A program made the position numbers and the translations under genes. Shown here piece after piece: positions 17,592 through 27,086 of a stretch of DNA of 64,000 bases. Every line of letters starts with the position of its first letter. Position 1 is the stretch's first letter. The DNA is from Acinetobacter kookii (GTDB lineage Bacteria; Pseudomonadota; Gammaproteobacteria; Pseudomonadales; Moraxellaceae). The DNA lies in assembly GCF_900096895.1 (NCBI RefSeq), contig NZ_FMYO01000001.1:434001-498000 (forward strand), read 5' to 3'. The notes beneath the pieces were generated by a model, which was not told the origin of the DNA, did no database searches, and worked only from the letters and a program-made list of their open reading frames with translations.

Positions 17592-18929
17592 CTAGCTAGG
17601 CAATGGAAATTGCAACTCCACTTTTAATCCGCCATGCGCCGATCGGGAAAATTGAATTTCACCGGCATGTAATTCGATAATCTTTTTACAGATCGACAGT
17701 CCCAGTCCTGAACCTTGGGTTTTGGTACCCAATGCACGATAAAAGCGCTCACCCAGTCGTTGCAAGACTTCTTCCGTCACCCCCTGTCCATCATCTTCAA
17801 TGCTAATGCTGAACCGTTGCTGCTTTTGTTGCATCTTAATAAATACGTGACCATTTTGCCCGGCATAACGGATGGCATTGTCCAGCAGATTGCGCAGGCA
17901 AGTGAAAATGAGTTTGTCATTCCCAGTAATCACCAGATTTTCGGCGAATTGTGTCTGGATTTGAATATTTTTCTCGGCGGCAAAGGGCTGTAAGGCTTGC
18001 AAGACCTCGTTGATGACCCTGTTCACATCCATTTCAGACTTGGGCAATTGAGCCGTATGGGCCGGGTCCAGCCGTGCCAGCAACAACAAGTTTTCTAAAA
18101 CCTGTGTGCCACGGTTGACATCATTTTGAATACTCGCCAAGTCCTGGTCGAGTTCCGGATATTTACGTTTCAGTACCTGCAATCGCATCTGGATGGCCGA
18201 TAAGGGTGAACGCAATTCATGCGAGGCGTCCGCAGTAAAGCGCTGTTCTGCCACCAAAGAGTATTCAAGCCGCTGTAATAACTGGTTCAGCTGCCATACC
18301 ATCGGCTGTAATTCTTTTAACTCGGGTACTTGCTGCTGAATCGGTGCGAGATCATCCGCACTTTTAGCTGAAATTTCTCTGGACAGTTGATGAATGACTT
18401 TAAATTGGCGTTTTACCGCAAAATGCAGAATCAGCCATTGAATAAACCAGAGCACAATTAAAATCAGGCCATAGCCCATGACATTTTGAGCCAAAGCTTT
18501 AAAGCGCTCTCCCATCGGTTGCAATAGCAATACCGACGTATTCAGTTCAGAATTTTGCGAGGTATAGATACGCCACAACTGCTGATCGTGCCAAATCAGA
18601 TCATAACCTTCATCGGCATTATTTTTGAACGTTGAAGACAGATGGTCCAAATGGAAATTTTCTGATTCGCTCAGCACCTGTTGCTGATCTTTTAACTGGT
18701 ATTGAATGTCAAATTCATCGCTGAGCTCATCCACCTGTTGTCCTGAACTCGTGCTTATATCCGGAATCAGCAGCATGTCGGCAATTTCATCCATGAGCTG
18801 GTCTTGCAGCTGCATGGTCTGGTATAGGGAAATCCCCACAAAAAGCAGCAAGGCCAAAACCCCAGCCAACATGGAACTGAATAATGAGGTTTTGATTAAC
18901 CTGCTTTGTAGAGAAACGGCTTTTGACAT
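17592..18929 (-). CDS. qseC: Sensor histidine kinase, QseC-like
   Basis: The 445-residue inner-membrane kinase has membrane helices at about 13-36 and 150-170 flanking a periplasmic sensor region. The HisKA box ASHELRSPLSAIQ has phospho-acceptor His237. N and G boxes of the ATPase domain follow (NLLDNAIRYAG, DDGQGV, GSGLGLSI). It starts one base after the response-regulator stop and so is co-transcribed. The order ygiW-qseB-qseC matches the E. coli ygiW-qseBC locus, which supports the name over the PmrB type. The inducing signal is not deducible. Confidence 0.85.
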   Translation of the reverse strand: MSKAVSLQSRLIKTSLFSSMLAGVLALLLFVGISLYQTMQLQDQLMDEIADMLLIPDISTSSGQQVDELSDEFDIQYQLKDQQQVLSESENFHLDHLSSTFKNNADEGYDLIWHDQQLWRIYTSQNSELNTSVLLLQPMGERFKALAQNVMGYGLILIVLWFIQWLILHFAVKRQFKVIHQLSREISAKSADDLAPIQQQVPELKELQPMVWQLNQLLQRLEYSLVAEQRFTADASHELRSPLSAIQMRLQVLKRKYPELDQDLASIQNDVNRGTQVLENLLLLARLDPAHTAQLPKSEMDVNRVINEVLQALQPFAAEKNIQIQTQFAENLVITGNDKLIFTCLRNLLDNAIRYAGQNGHVFIKMQQKQQRFSISIEDDGQGVTEEVLQRLGERFYRALGTKTQGSGLGLSICKKIIELHAGEIQFSRSAHGGLKVELQFPLPS

Positions 18930-18930
18930 A

Positions 18931-19590
18931 TTAACCCTGACTCATGCGATAGCCCAAACCGCGAAGGGTCTTGATATACTGGCTGCCTATTTTCTTGCGT
19001 AACTGATAGATAAACACCTCTATGGCATTGCTTTCTATTTCATCGCCCCAAGCATAAAGTGATTCTTCCAGCTGTTCACGGGTAATTACATGCTCCGGCT
19101 TTTGCATTAGTTTATGTAAAATCTGAAACTCTTTGGCGGTTAGGTTGATGGTCTTTCCATCCTGAATAAGCGTTTTGGCCTGTGGATCCAGTACCAAATT
19201 TGCATAGCGCAGATATTGTCCGGCACTGCTTTGATGTTGCCGCAACTGCGAACGGACACGCGCAGAAAGCTCCTCCAGACTAAAGGGTTTGACCAGATAA
19301 TCATTGGCACCCAAATCCAGCCCTTCAACACGGTCATGAATACTGTCCCGCGCGGTGATAAAAATCACAGGGGTCTGTTGCTGATGCGCACGCAAAGCTT
19401 TAAGAATTTCATCGCCAGTGGCTTTGGGTAGTCCACGATCAAGTAGGATACAGTCATACTGATGCTGTTCAATCGCCAAAATGGCATGATCGCCACACTC
19501 CACCCAGTCGATATTGTAGCCATCCATTTCCAGCCATGTTTTGATGCTTTCTGCTTGGGATACATCATCTTCTGCCAGTAAGATTCGCAT
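18931..19590 (-). CDS. qseB: OmpR-family response regulator, QseB-like
   Basis: The 219-residue regulator has a receiver domain with acidic pocket EDD (7-9), phospho-acceptor Asp51 in CILLDRGLP and the conserved Lys in DYLVKPFSLEEL. A winged-helix DNA-binding domain covers about 125-219 (LTAKEFQILHKLM, TLRGLGYRM). It precedes the kinase gene by one base. Its promoter must lie in 19591-19756, downstream of the terminator that follows ygiW, unless there is read-through. Confidence 0.87.
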   Translation of the reverse strand: MRILLAEDDVSQAESIKTWLEMDGYNIDWVECGDHAILAIEQHQYDCILLDRGLPKATGDEILKALRAHQQQTPVIFITARDSIHDRVEGLDLGANDYLVKPFSLEELSARVRSQLRQHQSSAGQYLRYANLVLDPQAKTLIQDGKTINLTAKEFQILHKLMQKPEHVITREQLEESLYAWGDEIESNAIEVFIYQLRKKIGSQYIKTLRGLGYRMSQG

Positions 19591-19656
19591 GTCGGGTTCT
19601 CAGGTATTCTGTATTTTGTGATTTTAAAATAGCACGCTTTAAACAGCTGTTTGCAT

Positions 19657-19690
19657 TAAAAAAACCACATGAGCCAATCATGTGGTTTTC
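19657..19690 (-). terminator. Terminator between ygiW and qseB
   Basis: AAAACCACATGA (19661-19672) pairs with TCATGTGGTTTT (19678-19689) across GCCAA. On the minus strand a T run follows. It should separate most ygiW transcripts from qseBC. Confidence 0.75.
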
Positions 19691-19756
19691 ATAAGAGACA
19701 CTATTTGCAAGAGATAGCAACTCAAACTGATGATCTGTGTCGTTGAATAGACCGTA

Positions 19757-20119
19757 TTAGAATTGAACCGCATCCACATCAATTTCAACGCGTTTAGCCG
19801 GTTTGTAATCGATGTCGACTTCACCAATGATGGTCACCGGAGTTTTGGCATTTACCGGTTTACCTTGCCATAACTCATTGTCAATATCGACGGTAATAGT
19901 GCCGGTATTATCACGGAACTGGTATTTTTCATCCCCGACTGCTTTTACCACATAGCCTTTAAGCTGTACCTTGCTGTCATCTTTTAAAGTTAAAGCCTGT
20001 TTAACCGTAGTAGTTTTTTGTGGTGCAATTGCAGCCTGATTGACTGCCGTATTTGCCACGGCGAATGTTGTTGCACCGACCAAAGCGGTCACTAAAGCTG
20101 CTTTAGAAATCATGTTCAA
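19757..20119 (-). CDS. ygiW: YgiW/YdeI-family periplasmic OB-fold (BOF) stress protein
   Basis: The 120-residue product has a cleavable signal peptide (about residues 1-22, ending AVA-NTA) and then a small OB-fold. That fold contains VKQALTLKDDSKVQLKGYV, YQFRDNTGTITVDID and VTIIGEVDID, the BOF-family pattern. E. coli YgiW and Salmonella VisP/YdeI are periplasmic proteins linked to peroxide, cadmium and antimicrobial peptide stress. It lies upstream of qseBC on the same strand, as in enterobacteria, but with a terminator between. Confidence 0.82.
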   Translation of the reverse strand: MNMISKAALVTALVGATTFAVANTAVNQAAIAPQKTTTVKQALTLKDDSKVQLKGYVVKAVGDEKYQFRDNTGTITVDIDNELWQGKPVNAKTPVTIIGEVDIDYKPAKRVEIDVDAVQF

Positions 20120-20211
20120 ACCCTCGTTAAGTTGTTGCTCATTTCGATAGCATGATTAAAACAAATCAAGATGAGGTGAATCTTAAGATAGCTTCATTTT
20201 CAAACAGTATT

Positions 20212-21969
20212 TCAATTCAGTGGAACAACGCGTAACACTTCTTCCAAAGTGGTCATGCCAGCCAGCACTTTGCGTGCGCCCGCGATACGTAGCGGTTCTA
20301 TTCCCTCTTTTTTCGCCTGATCACGCAGCTGGTTTAAAGTCGCATCTGCACCAATCAGCTGTTTGGTCGCAAGGCTTAAAGGCATAAATTCATAAATGCC
20401 GACCCGCCCTTTATAGCCCGTCTGGCGACATGCTTCACATCCCACCGCCTTAAATACGAAGTTGGGCATTTGCAATGCATAATCAAAAGTTAAATGCTTC
20501 CACTCCTGTTCATTAATAAAGGTTTCCTGTTTGCAATGCGGGCAAAGCTTGCGTACCAGACGCTGTGCCAGCACCCCTAAAATCGTGGCTGACGTTAAAA
20601 AGGGCTGTACTCCCAAATCATGCAGTCGGGTCAGACTCGAGGGTGCATCATTGGTATGCAAGGTGGATAACACCAGGTGACCGGTTAATGCGGCCTGAAT
20701 GGCCATATTGGCGGTATCCTGATCACGAATCTCGCCGACCATAATGATGTCCGGGTCCTGACGCATCAGCGCACGCACCCCATCGGCAAAACCTAAATCA
20801 ATCCCCAGATTCACCTGCATCTGGTTAAAGCTCGGTTCCAGCATCTCAATCGGATCTTCAATGGTACAGACATTGACTTCTTCTGTTGCCAGCTGTTTCA
20901 GCGACGAATACAGCGTGGTGGTTTTGCCTGAGCCTGTTGGACCGGTGACTAAAATAATGCCGTGACTGTGTGCAGTTAAAGCCTGCCAGTCATTCAGTAA
21001 CCCGCCTTCAAAACCGAGCTGCTGAAAACTGCGCACCAACACTTCCGGATCAAAAATACGCATCACCATTTTTTCGCCAAAGGCTGTCGGCAAGGTAGAT
21101 AAACGCAATTCGGTTTCCTGTCCTTTAGGCGTACGGGTTTTTAAACGACCATCTTGCGGTTTGCGTTTTTCCGCCACATTCATGCGGCCTAAAATTTTAA
21201 TGCGCGAAATCACGGCGGTTAGGGTATTAGCCGGCATTTTATAGATGGTATGCAAGACGCCATCAATACGGAAACGCACCTTGCCGGTGTCTTTACGGGG
21301 TTCCAGATGAATATCGCTGGCGCCCTGTTCAAAGGCAAATTGCAACACCCAATCCACCAGCTTGACAATATGCTGGTCATTGGCATCCGGGTTTTGCGTA
21401 TCACCCAGTTGCAATAATGCTTCTACGCCTTTGTTATCCCGGTCATAGGCACTGGATTTTTGCGAAGAATTAACGGCACGGCTGACCTGATAATATTCCA
21501 CCAGATAGCGCTGCAACTGATCCGGACTAAGCAGTACCCGCTGAATTTTTTTCGGGGCAATCGTGTGTTCAAGATTGGCCACCCATTCCGTTTTAAAGGG
21601 TTGATCGGTAGCAATCAGGACTTTATCCGGCTGAATTTCGACGGCCAGAATTTTATTGCGCAGGGCAAATTCCTGCGACATGATATTGGTCAAAGCACCA
21701 ACATCAGCCTTCAAGGGATCAATAATATAAAAAGGAATCTGGGCTTTGTCTGCAATCCACTGGCACAAGCGGTTTAAGGTTAAGGTCGATTGTGGATGTG
21801 CCTGATCGACCAGATTAAAATGGGCAATCCATTGTAGCGGATGCCATTTCAGTTGCTCACGTTGACGGTGTGTGGTTTGGATCAGCAGCTTGTTGCGCTC
21901 GGTAATACGTCCATCTTTTTGTAATTGTTCCAGACACCAGGAAGTATCCATTTCAAAATTAAATTTCAT
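20212..21969 (-). CDS. gspE: Type II secretion ATPase GspE
   Basis: The 585-residue cytoplasmic secretion ATPase has Walker A GPTGSGKTTTL, the Asp box (TIEDPIE), Walker B DPDIIMVGEIRD and the His box LVLSTLHTND. Its C-terminal four-cysteine zinc element (CPHC then CEAC) is typical of GspE and PilB. Acinetobacter carries type II secretion genes scattered over several loci and pilB beside pilC/pilD, so a lone copy is best read as GspE. The internal ATG at 21969 has a GGGG element upstream. The ATG eight codons earlier has none. Confidence 0.82.
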   Translation of the reverse strand: MKFNFEMDTSWCLEQLQKDGRITERNKLLIQTTHRQREQLKWHPLQWIAHFNLVDQAHPQSTLTLNRLCQWIADKAQIPFYIIDPLKADVGALTNIMSQEFALRNKILAVEIQPDKVLIATDQPFKTEWVANLEHTIAPKKIQRVLLSPDQLQRYLVEYYQVSRAVNSSQKSSAYDRDNKGVEALLQLGDTQNPDANDQHIVKLVDWVLQFAFEQGASDIHLEPRKDTGKVRFRIDGVLHTIYKMPANTLTAVISRIKILGRMNVAEKRKPQDGRLKTRTPKGQETELRLSTLPTAFGEKMVMRIFDPEVLVRSFQQLGFEGGLLNDWQALTAHSHGIILVTGPTGSGKTTTLYSSLKQLATEEVNVCTIEDPIEMLEPSFNQMQVNLGIDLGFADGVRALMRQDPDIIMVGEIRDQDTANMAIQAALTGHLVLSTLHTNDAPSSLTRLHDLGVQPFLTSATILGVLAQRLVRKLCPHCKQETFINEQEWKHLTFDYALQMPNFVFKAVGCEACRQTGYKGRVGIYEFMPLSLATKQLIGADATLNQLRDQAKKEGIEPLRIAGARKVLAGMTTLEEVLRVVPLN

Positions 21970-22217
21970 TGTTATATGCCCCAAAACATTCACACACTAT
22001 AGCAAACTCAAGGTCATCTCGCTTCAGCCCGTTTTAGAAAAAAATATCCCCCTATCTTTTTCTAAACTGATCGATATGAGCGTTTACCGCAAAATAAACT
22101 ATAGCCTGTTTTCATTTGCATTATGTTTTTACTTTCGGATATTTATAGCCAATAATGCTGAATGTGCTGTTTAATTCAGCAGCTGACTGTGCATAAACCA
22201 ATAATTGGATTTTCCCT

Positions 22218-23477
22218 GTGAATAATATGCTGAATCTGCCCCTTCAAAGTACCTCATTTCAAGACTTGCTGATGGTTATGGCAGCAGCATTGGGCTGTGG
22301 CTTGCTGATTGGTCTGGAACGCGAACGTAGCAAGCAGCGTGAAAATCAGCATAGTTTTGCCGGGGTTCGCTCATTTGCAATCTGCGCTTTATTGGGTGCC
22401 TTGTGTTTTGCTTTTGGCGATATCTTTGGCGTGATTGGCGCACTGATTGTGGGCGGTATCGGTATCTTTTCACTGAAGAACCAGCTGCAAGATCCCGGGG
22501 TCACCACCGAACTGGCTTTTGTCATGACTTATTTCATTGGTGCGCTGTGTGTCTGGAATATTACCCTGGCTGCCAGTCTCTCTGTGGTACTGACCTTCAT
22601 TTTAATGATGAAACATTCCATGCATGGGATTGCCGGAAAATGGATTACCGGAACAGAACTTAAAGATGGCGTATTTTTACTGGCCCTGATCTTAATCGCC
22701 TTGCCGCTGACCCCCGATACGCCTTTATGGGGCAATGTGCTTAATCCGCATATCATTTTAAAACTGCTTACCCTGATTCTTGTGGTGCAAGCATTGGCTC
22801 ACGTGGCCAAACGTTTACTTTCGAGCAAGAAAGCACTCATGCTTTCTTCCATTGCTTCCGGATTTGTTTCCAGTACGGCCACGATTGCACATTTAGGCAT
22901 ACAGGTACGTAATGAGGGGGCCGATGCTCGATCCAATGCCGGAGCAGCACTAATGTCATGTATATCCACTTTGCTGCTTTTATTTATTGTGGTAGGCGGT
23001 GTTTCCTTAACCTGGCTAAAGCTGCTGATCTTGCCTTCGCTGATTGCCCTCACCATTTTGGCACTTTGCGCTTACTGGCTTTTACGTAAAGCTGAACCTG
23101 TGGAAGACACAGAGCCTGTCGACAGTGCCATGTTTAGCTTAAAAGAAGCAGCGATTATTGCCGGAACGCTCACGGTCATTCAGGCAGGCGTGCATGGCTT
23201 GGAACTTTTACTGGGCGATTCCGGTTTAATTGCAGGTACACTGCTGGCTTCACTGTTTGAAATTCATGCCGCTGCGGCCGCTGTGGTTGTTCAAGGTGAA
23301 CCGACAAATAGCAGTTTACTCTATGCAATGATGTTAGGTCTGGCTGCGCATGCCATTTCTAAATGCATTAATGCAGCCATCAGCGGAGGCTTAAAATTTG
23401 CACTTTATTTTGCACCTGTACAAATTCTGCATATGGCTGTTTTGATCGGTGTACTTTGGTGGCTTAATGCACTTTAA
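22218..23477 (+). CDS. MgtC/SapB and DUF4010 family membrane protein
   Basis: The 419-residue integral membrane protein begins with an MgtC/SapB-type segment (AAALGCGLLIGLERERSKQ, FAGVRSFAICALLG). It continues into the DUF4010 domain with about ten or more helices in all. The MgtC half in pathogens concerns magnesium-limited growth, but the role of the long two-domain proteins is unknown. The first codon is GTG at 22218, with an ATG three codons later as alternative. No obvious partner lies beside it. Confidence 0.78.
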   Translation: MNNMLNLPLQSTSFQDLLMVMAAALGCGLLIGLERERSKQRENQHSFAGVRSFAICALLGALCFAFGDIFGVIGALIVGGIGIFSLKNQLQDPGVTTELAFVMTYFIGALCVWNITLAASLSVVLTFILMMKHSMHGIAGKWITGTELKDGVFLLALILIALPLTPDTPLWGNVLNPHIILKLLTLILVVQALAHVAKRLLSSKKALMLSSIASGFVSSTATIAHLGIQVRNEGADARSNAGAALMSCISTLLLLFIVVGGVSLTWLKLLILPSLIALTILALCAYWLLRKAEPVEDTEPVDSAMFSLKEAAIIAGTLTVIQAGVHGLELLLGDSGLIAGTLLASLFEIHAAAAAVVVQGEPTNSSLLYAMMLGLAAHAISKCINAAISGGLKFALYFAPVQILHMAVLIGVLWWLNAL

Positions 23478-23675
23478 ATCGAGTTTGATTATAAACTATT
23501 ATTAATCAATTAAATTAAATCTTTAGTTAAATTTAAAATAATGATTTTGTTAATATTTCTTGAAGTAACAATAAGTCATTTACATTATTAGATGAATAAT
23601 TAATCATCGACTTCGTTTTTTATCTTTTATCAAAAAACTTAAATTTTTAATTAATAATAACGGGGGTGTTTCATC

Positions 23676-24665
23676 ATGAAGCTTAAATATCTGAGCTTAT
23701 CAATTATAACAGCACTAACTTTGGTTGGCTGCGGTGGCGGCGGTTCAGACAGTACTTATCAAGGTACAGATTCTGGCTCTGCCGAAGAAAATAAAGATTT
23801 TCAACAATGGCACTATTTTGAAATTGAAGCTGGCTATGCAGTCAATGAACCCATTGAATTTGTTCATAACATAATCACTCTTGATCAGGGCAATGTATAT
23901 GTTCAAGATGACTCGCCTACACCAGACAATGACATATTTGTTACTCAAGATGGTGTTTATCAAGAGTTAGGACCAAAAAATTCCCAATATGGATATTTAG
24001 TCGGAACAGGATCTTTGGATAATTTAGTGTTTACACATAAGCCTTATTCTCCTGTTGGCTCAACCGGTCTTGTATTTACCACAAATTTCAAAAAAATTGA
24101 CCTCAGCGGCAAAAATGCCTTGGCTACACTGGAGTCCAGAGATCAATGGGACATTGCAAATAATTCAATTTCAAATATTTCGGCACAGCGCCTTGCTTAT
24201 TATAATTCAATCAAAGATCTAACTTTCCCTGCTGGTGCATATTGCTTACAAAATAGTATTCACAGCAATAATCAAGAAAATCTATATCTCTATACCAGTG
24301 ACAAGAGTGACGAAAAATTCGCTTTTGATGGTTATGCGGCACGTTTTGCTCAAAATGACACGCATATCTTTAAGAAAACCTATAAAGACACCATTGCCTA
24401 CTTAGAATCCGATGACGGTACAGATGCAGACGCAACTTATGGCGCGGCAGAATATAAAGGCGACTACTATGGTGCTGGGCGTTATCTGAAAGGAGTTGAA
24501 TACAGCCTAGCTCAGTACATTCAAGAACAAAAGGGCAAATTAAGCAGTACATTAACTGAAGCAGAGCGCAAACTGGCTATCGAGGAAATTGAAACCTTGA
24601 ACAATGAATGCAGCTGGTATAACGACACCGCTGCACAATTTATGCAAAACTCAATGAAACTTTAA
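23676..24665 (+). CDS. Lipoprotein of unknown function
   Basis: The 329-residue precursor has a lipoprotein signal (LTLVGC, Cys19) followed by a Gly/Ser run (GGGGSDS), typical of an exported, probably outer-membrane lipoprotein. The mature part is acidic and aromatic-rich. It contains two Cys (CLQNS about 190, NECSW about 310) that could form a disulphide. No domain is recognised. GGGGG lies about 13 bases upstream of the ATG. The AT-rich 200-base leader probably carries its own promoter, and a strong terminator follows. Confidence 0.7.
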   Translation: MKLKYLSLSIITALTLVGCGGGGSDSTYQGTDSGSAEENKDFQQWHYFEIEAGYAVNEPIEFVHNIITLDQGNVYVQDDSPTPDNDIFVTQDGVYQELGPKNSQYGYLVGTGSLDNLVFTHKPYSPVGSTGLVFTTNFKKIDLSGKNALATLESRDQWDIANNSISNISAQRLAYYNSIKDLTFPAGAYCLQNSIHSNNQENLYLYTSDKSDEKFAFDGYAARFAQNDTHIFKKTYKDTIAYLESDDGTDADATYGAAEYKGDYYGAGRYLKGVEYSLAQYIQEQKGKLSSTLTEAERKLAIEEIETLNNECSWYNDTAAQFMQNSMKL

Positions 24666-24685
24666 ACTGCTCAAGCGAGCGATAT

Positions 24686-24712
24686 AAAAAGGAGCTTAAA
24701 GCTCCTTTTTTT
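24686..24712 (+). terminator. Bidirectional terminator between the lipoprotein gene and trmO
   Basis: AAAAAGGAGC and GCTCCTTTTT pair across TTAAA, with A and T runs either side. The convergent genes share it, and its right arm reaches the trmO stop codon. Confidence 0.8.
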
Positions 24713-25424
24713 ACGTCAAAATTTCGAGAATTTGTACCTTATGATTTTCCACCTTAAACTTCACATTCAAGTCTGCAAACAACATGCCATATACCCGCTC
24801 CGCATCATTTTGATAAGCCGGCCTTGGATCGAGCGATAAGACCTGTTCCAGTTCGTTTACAATTTGCGCTGTCAGTGTCTTTTGCTTGAGCAAAGCCTGC
24901 TTTTGCTGTTCGGCACATTCTGTCCAGATCACAGGACTTCGTTCAGGTTCATCCTGTGCATAACCACTTTGAGCATCCAGCACTGCATCTGAATATTGAA
25001 TATAGGGTTTAATATCGACAATCGGCGTGCCATCCAGAAGATCACTGCCTGTCACATACACACGTACGGACTTGCCGACTTTTTTCACGGCTTTCAGCTG
25101 GACAACGGATAAACCGATGAGTGATGGCCGGTACATGCTGCGCGTGGCAAATACCCCGATTTTTTTATTGCCACCCAAGCGCGGTGGACGAACTTGCGGT
25201 CTAAAATTTTGACTTTGCTGCTGATTTTTATTGTCATGAAACTGCCACAACAGCCAGAGATGACTAAATTCCTCAATCCCTTCAAAAGCGGTTAAATCAT
25301 TATAAGGCTCAACCATTTCAATATAGGACTCGACCTGTACCAGATTGGGTTGACGTGGAATACCAAATTTTTCTTTATAAGGCGATTTCATATACCCGAT
25401 TATTGGCATTTTAAGCTCAGTCAT
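24711..25424 (-). CDS. trmO: tRNA (N6-threonylcarbamoyladenosine37-N6)-methyltransferase TrmO
   Basis: The 237-residue enzyme of the TsaA/VirR (UPF0066) family has YMKSPYKEKFGIPRQP at the start and FSHLWLLWQFH. RPPRLGGNKKIGVFATRS, the beta-barrel signature, is also present, as is DLLDGTPIVDIKPY. It uses SAM to methylate t6A at position 37 of threonine tRNAs. ATG at 25424 is preferred, since an upstream TTG would add eight residues not seen in the family. It is divergent from the ferredoxin reductase gene across about 105 bases. Confidence 0.88.
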   Translation of the reverse strand: MTELKMPIIGYMKSPYKEKFGIPRQPNLVQVESYIEMVEPYNDLTAFEGIEEFSHLWLLWQFHDNKNQQQSQNFRPQVRPPRLGGNKKIGVFATRSMYRPSLIGLSVVQLKAVKKVGKSVRVYVTGSDLLDGTPIVDIKPYIQYSDAVLDAQSGYAQDEPERSPVIWTECAEQQKQALLKQKTLTAQIVNELEQVLSLDPRPAYQNDAERVYGMLFADLNVKFKVENHKVQILEILT

Positions 25425-25529
25425 AATCACTTTTTCTGATAAGTTCAATTAAATATATTCAGTTTATCGAGAATGTTTTTAGATTAGAATAGTAAGCTGT
25501 TCTAATTTGATAACTTATTGAGACCTTTA

Positions 25530-26309
25530 ATGGCTGCTTTCAACGTCGAAAAGATTACTCACGTCCACCACTGGAATGACACTTTATTCTCTTTTAAAAC
25601 CACTCGTGACACTGCATTGCGTTTTAAAAACGGACAATTTGTGATGATCGGTCTTGAAGTGAATGGTAAGCCTTTAATGCGCGCTTATTCAATTGCAAGT
25701 GCTAACTATGAAGAAGAATTAGAGTTTTTCTCTATTAAAGTTCCAGATGGTCCTTTAACTTCTATTCTGCAAAAAGTAAAAGTGGGTGATGAAATCCTGG
25801 TTTCTAAAAAACCTACAGGTACTTTGGTTCTGGACGATTTGAACCCGGGTAAAAACTTGTACCTTCTTTCTTCTGGTACCGGTCTTGCTCCATTCCTGTC
25901 TGTGATTCGTGACCCTGAAACCTATGAACGTTTTGAAAAAATCATCGTGGTTCACGGTACACGTTTCATTTCTGAACTGGCTTATCAAGATTTGATTCTC
26001 AACGAAATTCCGAACCATGAATTCTTCGGTGAGTTAGGTGCTAAAGAAAAATTGGTGTATTACCCAACTGTAACGCGTGAGGATTTCCATACTCAAGGTC
26101 GTGTCACCACTGCCATTGAATCTGGTCAATTGTTCGAAAAAATTGGTCTGCCACGTTTCAACCCGGAAACTGACCGTGCAATGCTTTGCGGTAGCCCGGC
26201 ATTCCTGGACGACGTTGCGGCTCTTCTTGACCAGCATGGTCTAAAAGAATCTCCACGTATGGGCGTGTTAGGCGACTACGTCATTGAACGTGCATTCGTT
26301 GAAAAATAA
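25530..26309 (+). CDS. fpr: Ferredoxin-NADP(+) reductase
   Basis: The 259-residue FAD enzyme has the flavin-binding RAYSIAS motif, the NADP-binding start LLSSGTGLAPFLSV and the C-terminal GVLGDYVIERAFVEK, all as in bacterial Fpr. It exchanges electrons between NADPH and ferredoxin or flavodoxin, often in oxidative stress and Fe-S cluster supply. ATG at 25530 is chosen over an in-frame upstream alternative four codons earlier. A strong terminator follows. SoxR or OxyR sites were not recognised upstream. Confidence 0.9.
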   Translation: MAAFNVEKITHVHHWNDTLFSFKTTRDTALRFKNGQFVMIGLEVNGKPLMRAYSIASANYEEELEFFSIKVPDGPLTSILQKVKVGDEILVSKKPTGTLVLDDLNPGKNLYLLSSGTGLAPFLSVIRDPETYERFEKIIVVHGTRFISELAYQDLILNEIPNHEFFGELGAKEKLVYYPTVTREDFHTQGRVTTAIESGQLFEKIGLPRFNPETDRAMLCGSPAFLDDVAALLDQHGLKESPRMGVLGDYVIERAFVEK

Positions 26310-26328
26310 GATACTGAGCTATTTAAAA

Positions 26329-26356
26329 AACCGAGGCTAATGCCTCGGTTTTTTAT
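26329..26356 (+). terminator. Terminator after fpr
   Basis: ACCGAGGC and GCCTCGGT pair across TAAT and are followed by TTTTTT. It also faces the convergent metal transporter gene. Confidence 0.85.
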
Positions 26357-26368
26357 TTTCTCATTTAA

Positions 26369-27004
26369 TTACTCAGATGCCGGTACAAAAGGCTTATTCT
26401 CTTTGCGTTCTTGTAAAGCTTTTTGAATTACCTGATAGCCACCTATCAAACCTAAAGTTGCCATAATCACGGCAACCACAATATCCGGCCACATGCTCCC
26501 TGTACCAAATACACCGACCGCAGCCAAAATCACCGCGACATTGCCAATTGCATCATTACGGCTGCACAACCAGACCGACTGCATATTTGAGTCACCGTCA
26601 CGAAAGGCATATAAAATCACGGCCGCAGTGACATTGGCAATTAAAGCAAGCAGACCAATTGCCCCGATGGTCATGGCTTCGGGTGGAATACCTTGTACAT
26701 AGGCATAGAGCGCTTTTGCAATGACCACAAAACCAAATAGCGCCATGGTGATTCCTTTTATCAACGCCACTGTAGCACGCCAGTATAGGCTTGCACCCAA
26801 TACAGCCAGTGAAATGCCATAATTCACCGCATCACCAAAGAAATCGAGTGCATCTGCCCACAGTGCTGAGGAATGGGCATAAGCTCCACCAATCAATTCC
26901 ACCATAAACATCACAATATTAATAATGAGCGCAATCCACAAAGCCGTCCGAAATTTGCTATTTGGCTTTTGCGGTGCAGGTTCATGACTGCAAGTACATG
27001 CCAT
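26369..27004 (-). CDS. Short cation-diffusion-facilitator-type metal transporter
   Basis: The 211-residue inner-membrane protein has six predicted helices and the CDF fold. An N-terminal Cys/His cluster (CTCSHEP) is followed by the second-helix metal site DFFGD. In the fifth helix the pattern is NDAIGN instead of the usual HxxxD. The C-terminal cytoplasmic dimer domain of full CDF proteins (about 90 residues) is missing. Divergence from a MerR regulator with a MerR-type operator suggests inducible efflux of a divalent metal. Zinc, cadmium or cobalt cannot be told apart from sequence. Confidence 0.75.
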   Translation of the reverse strand: MACTCSHEPAPQKPNSKFRTALWIALIINIVMFMVELIGGAYAHSSALWADALDFFGDAVNYGISLAVLGASLYWRATVALIKGITMALFGFVVIAKALYAYVQGIPPEAMTIGAIGLLALIANVTAAVILYAFRDGDSNMQSVWLCSRNDAIGNVAVILAAVGVFGTGSMWPDIVVAVIMATLGLIGGYQVIQKALQERKENKPFVPASE

Positions 27005-27060
27005 TTTTCATCACCTCTATGACTTTATTCATAACCTTGTTTATATTATTGTTATTCAAA

Positions 27061-27084
27061 ACTATGGAGTAACTCCAAGGTCAA
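27061..27084 (-). promoter_or_regulatory. MerR-type promoter/operator for the metal transporter
   Basis: On the minus strand TTGACC (-35) is followed by the dyad TTGGAGTTACTCCA and a -10-like TTGAAT or TGAATA at a stretched 19-20 base spacing. This is the hallmark of MerR-activated promoters. The site ends two bases before the regulator's own start codon and contains its ribosome site AAGG. Confidence 0.8.
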
Positions 27085-27086
27085 GT

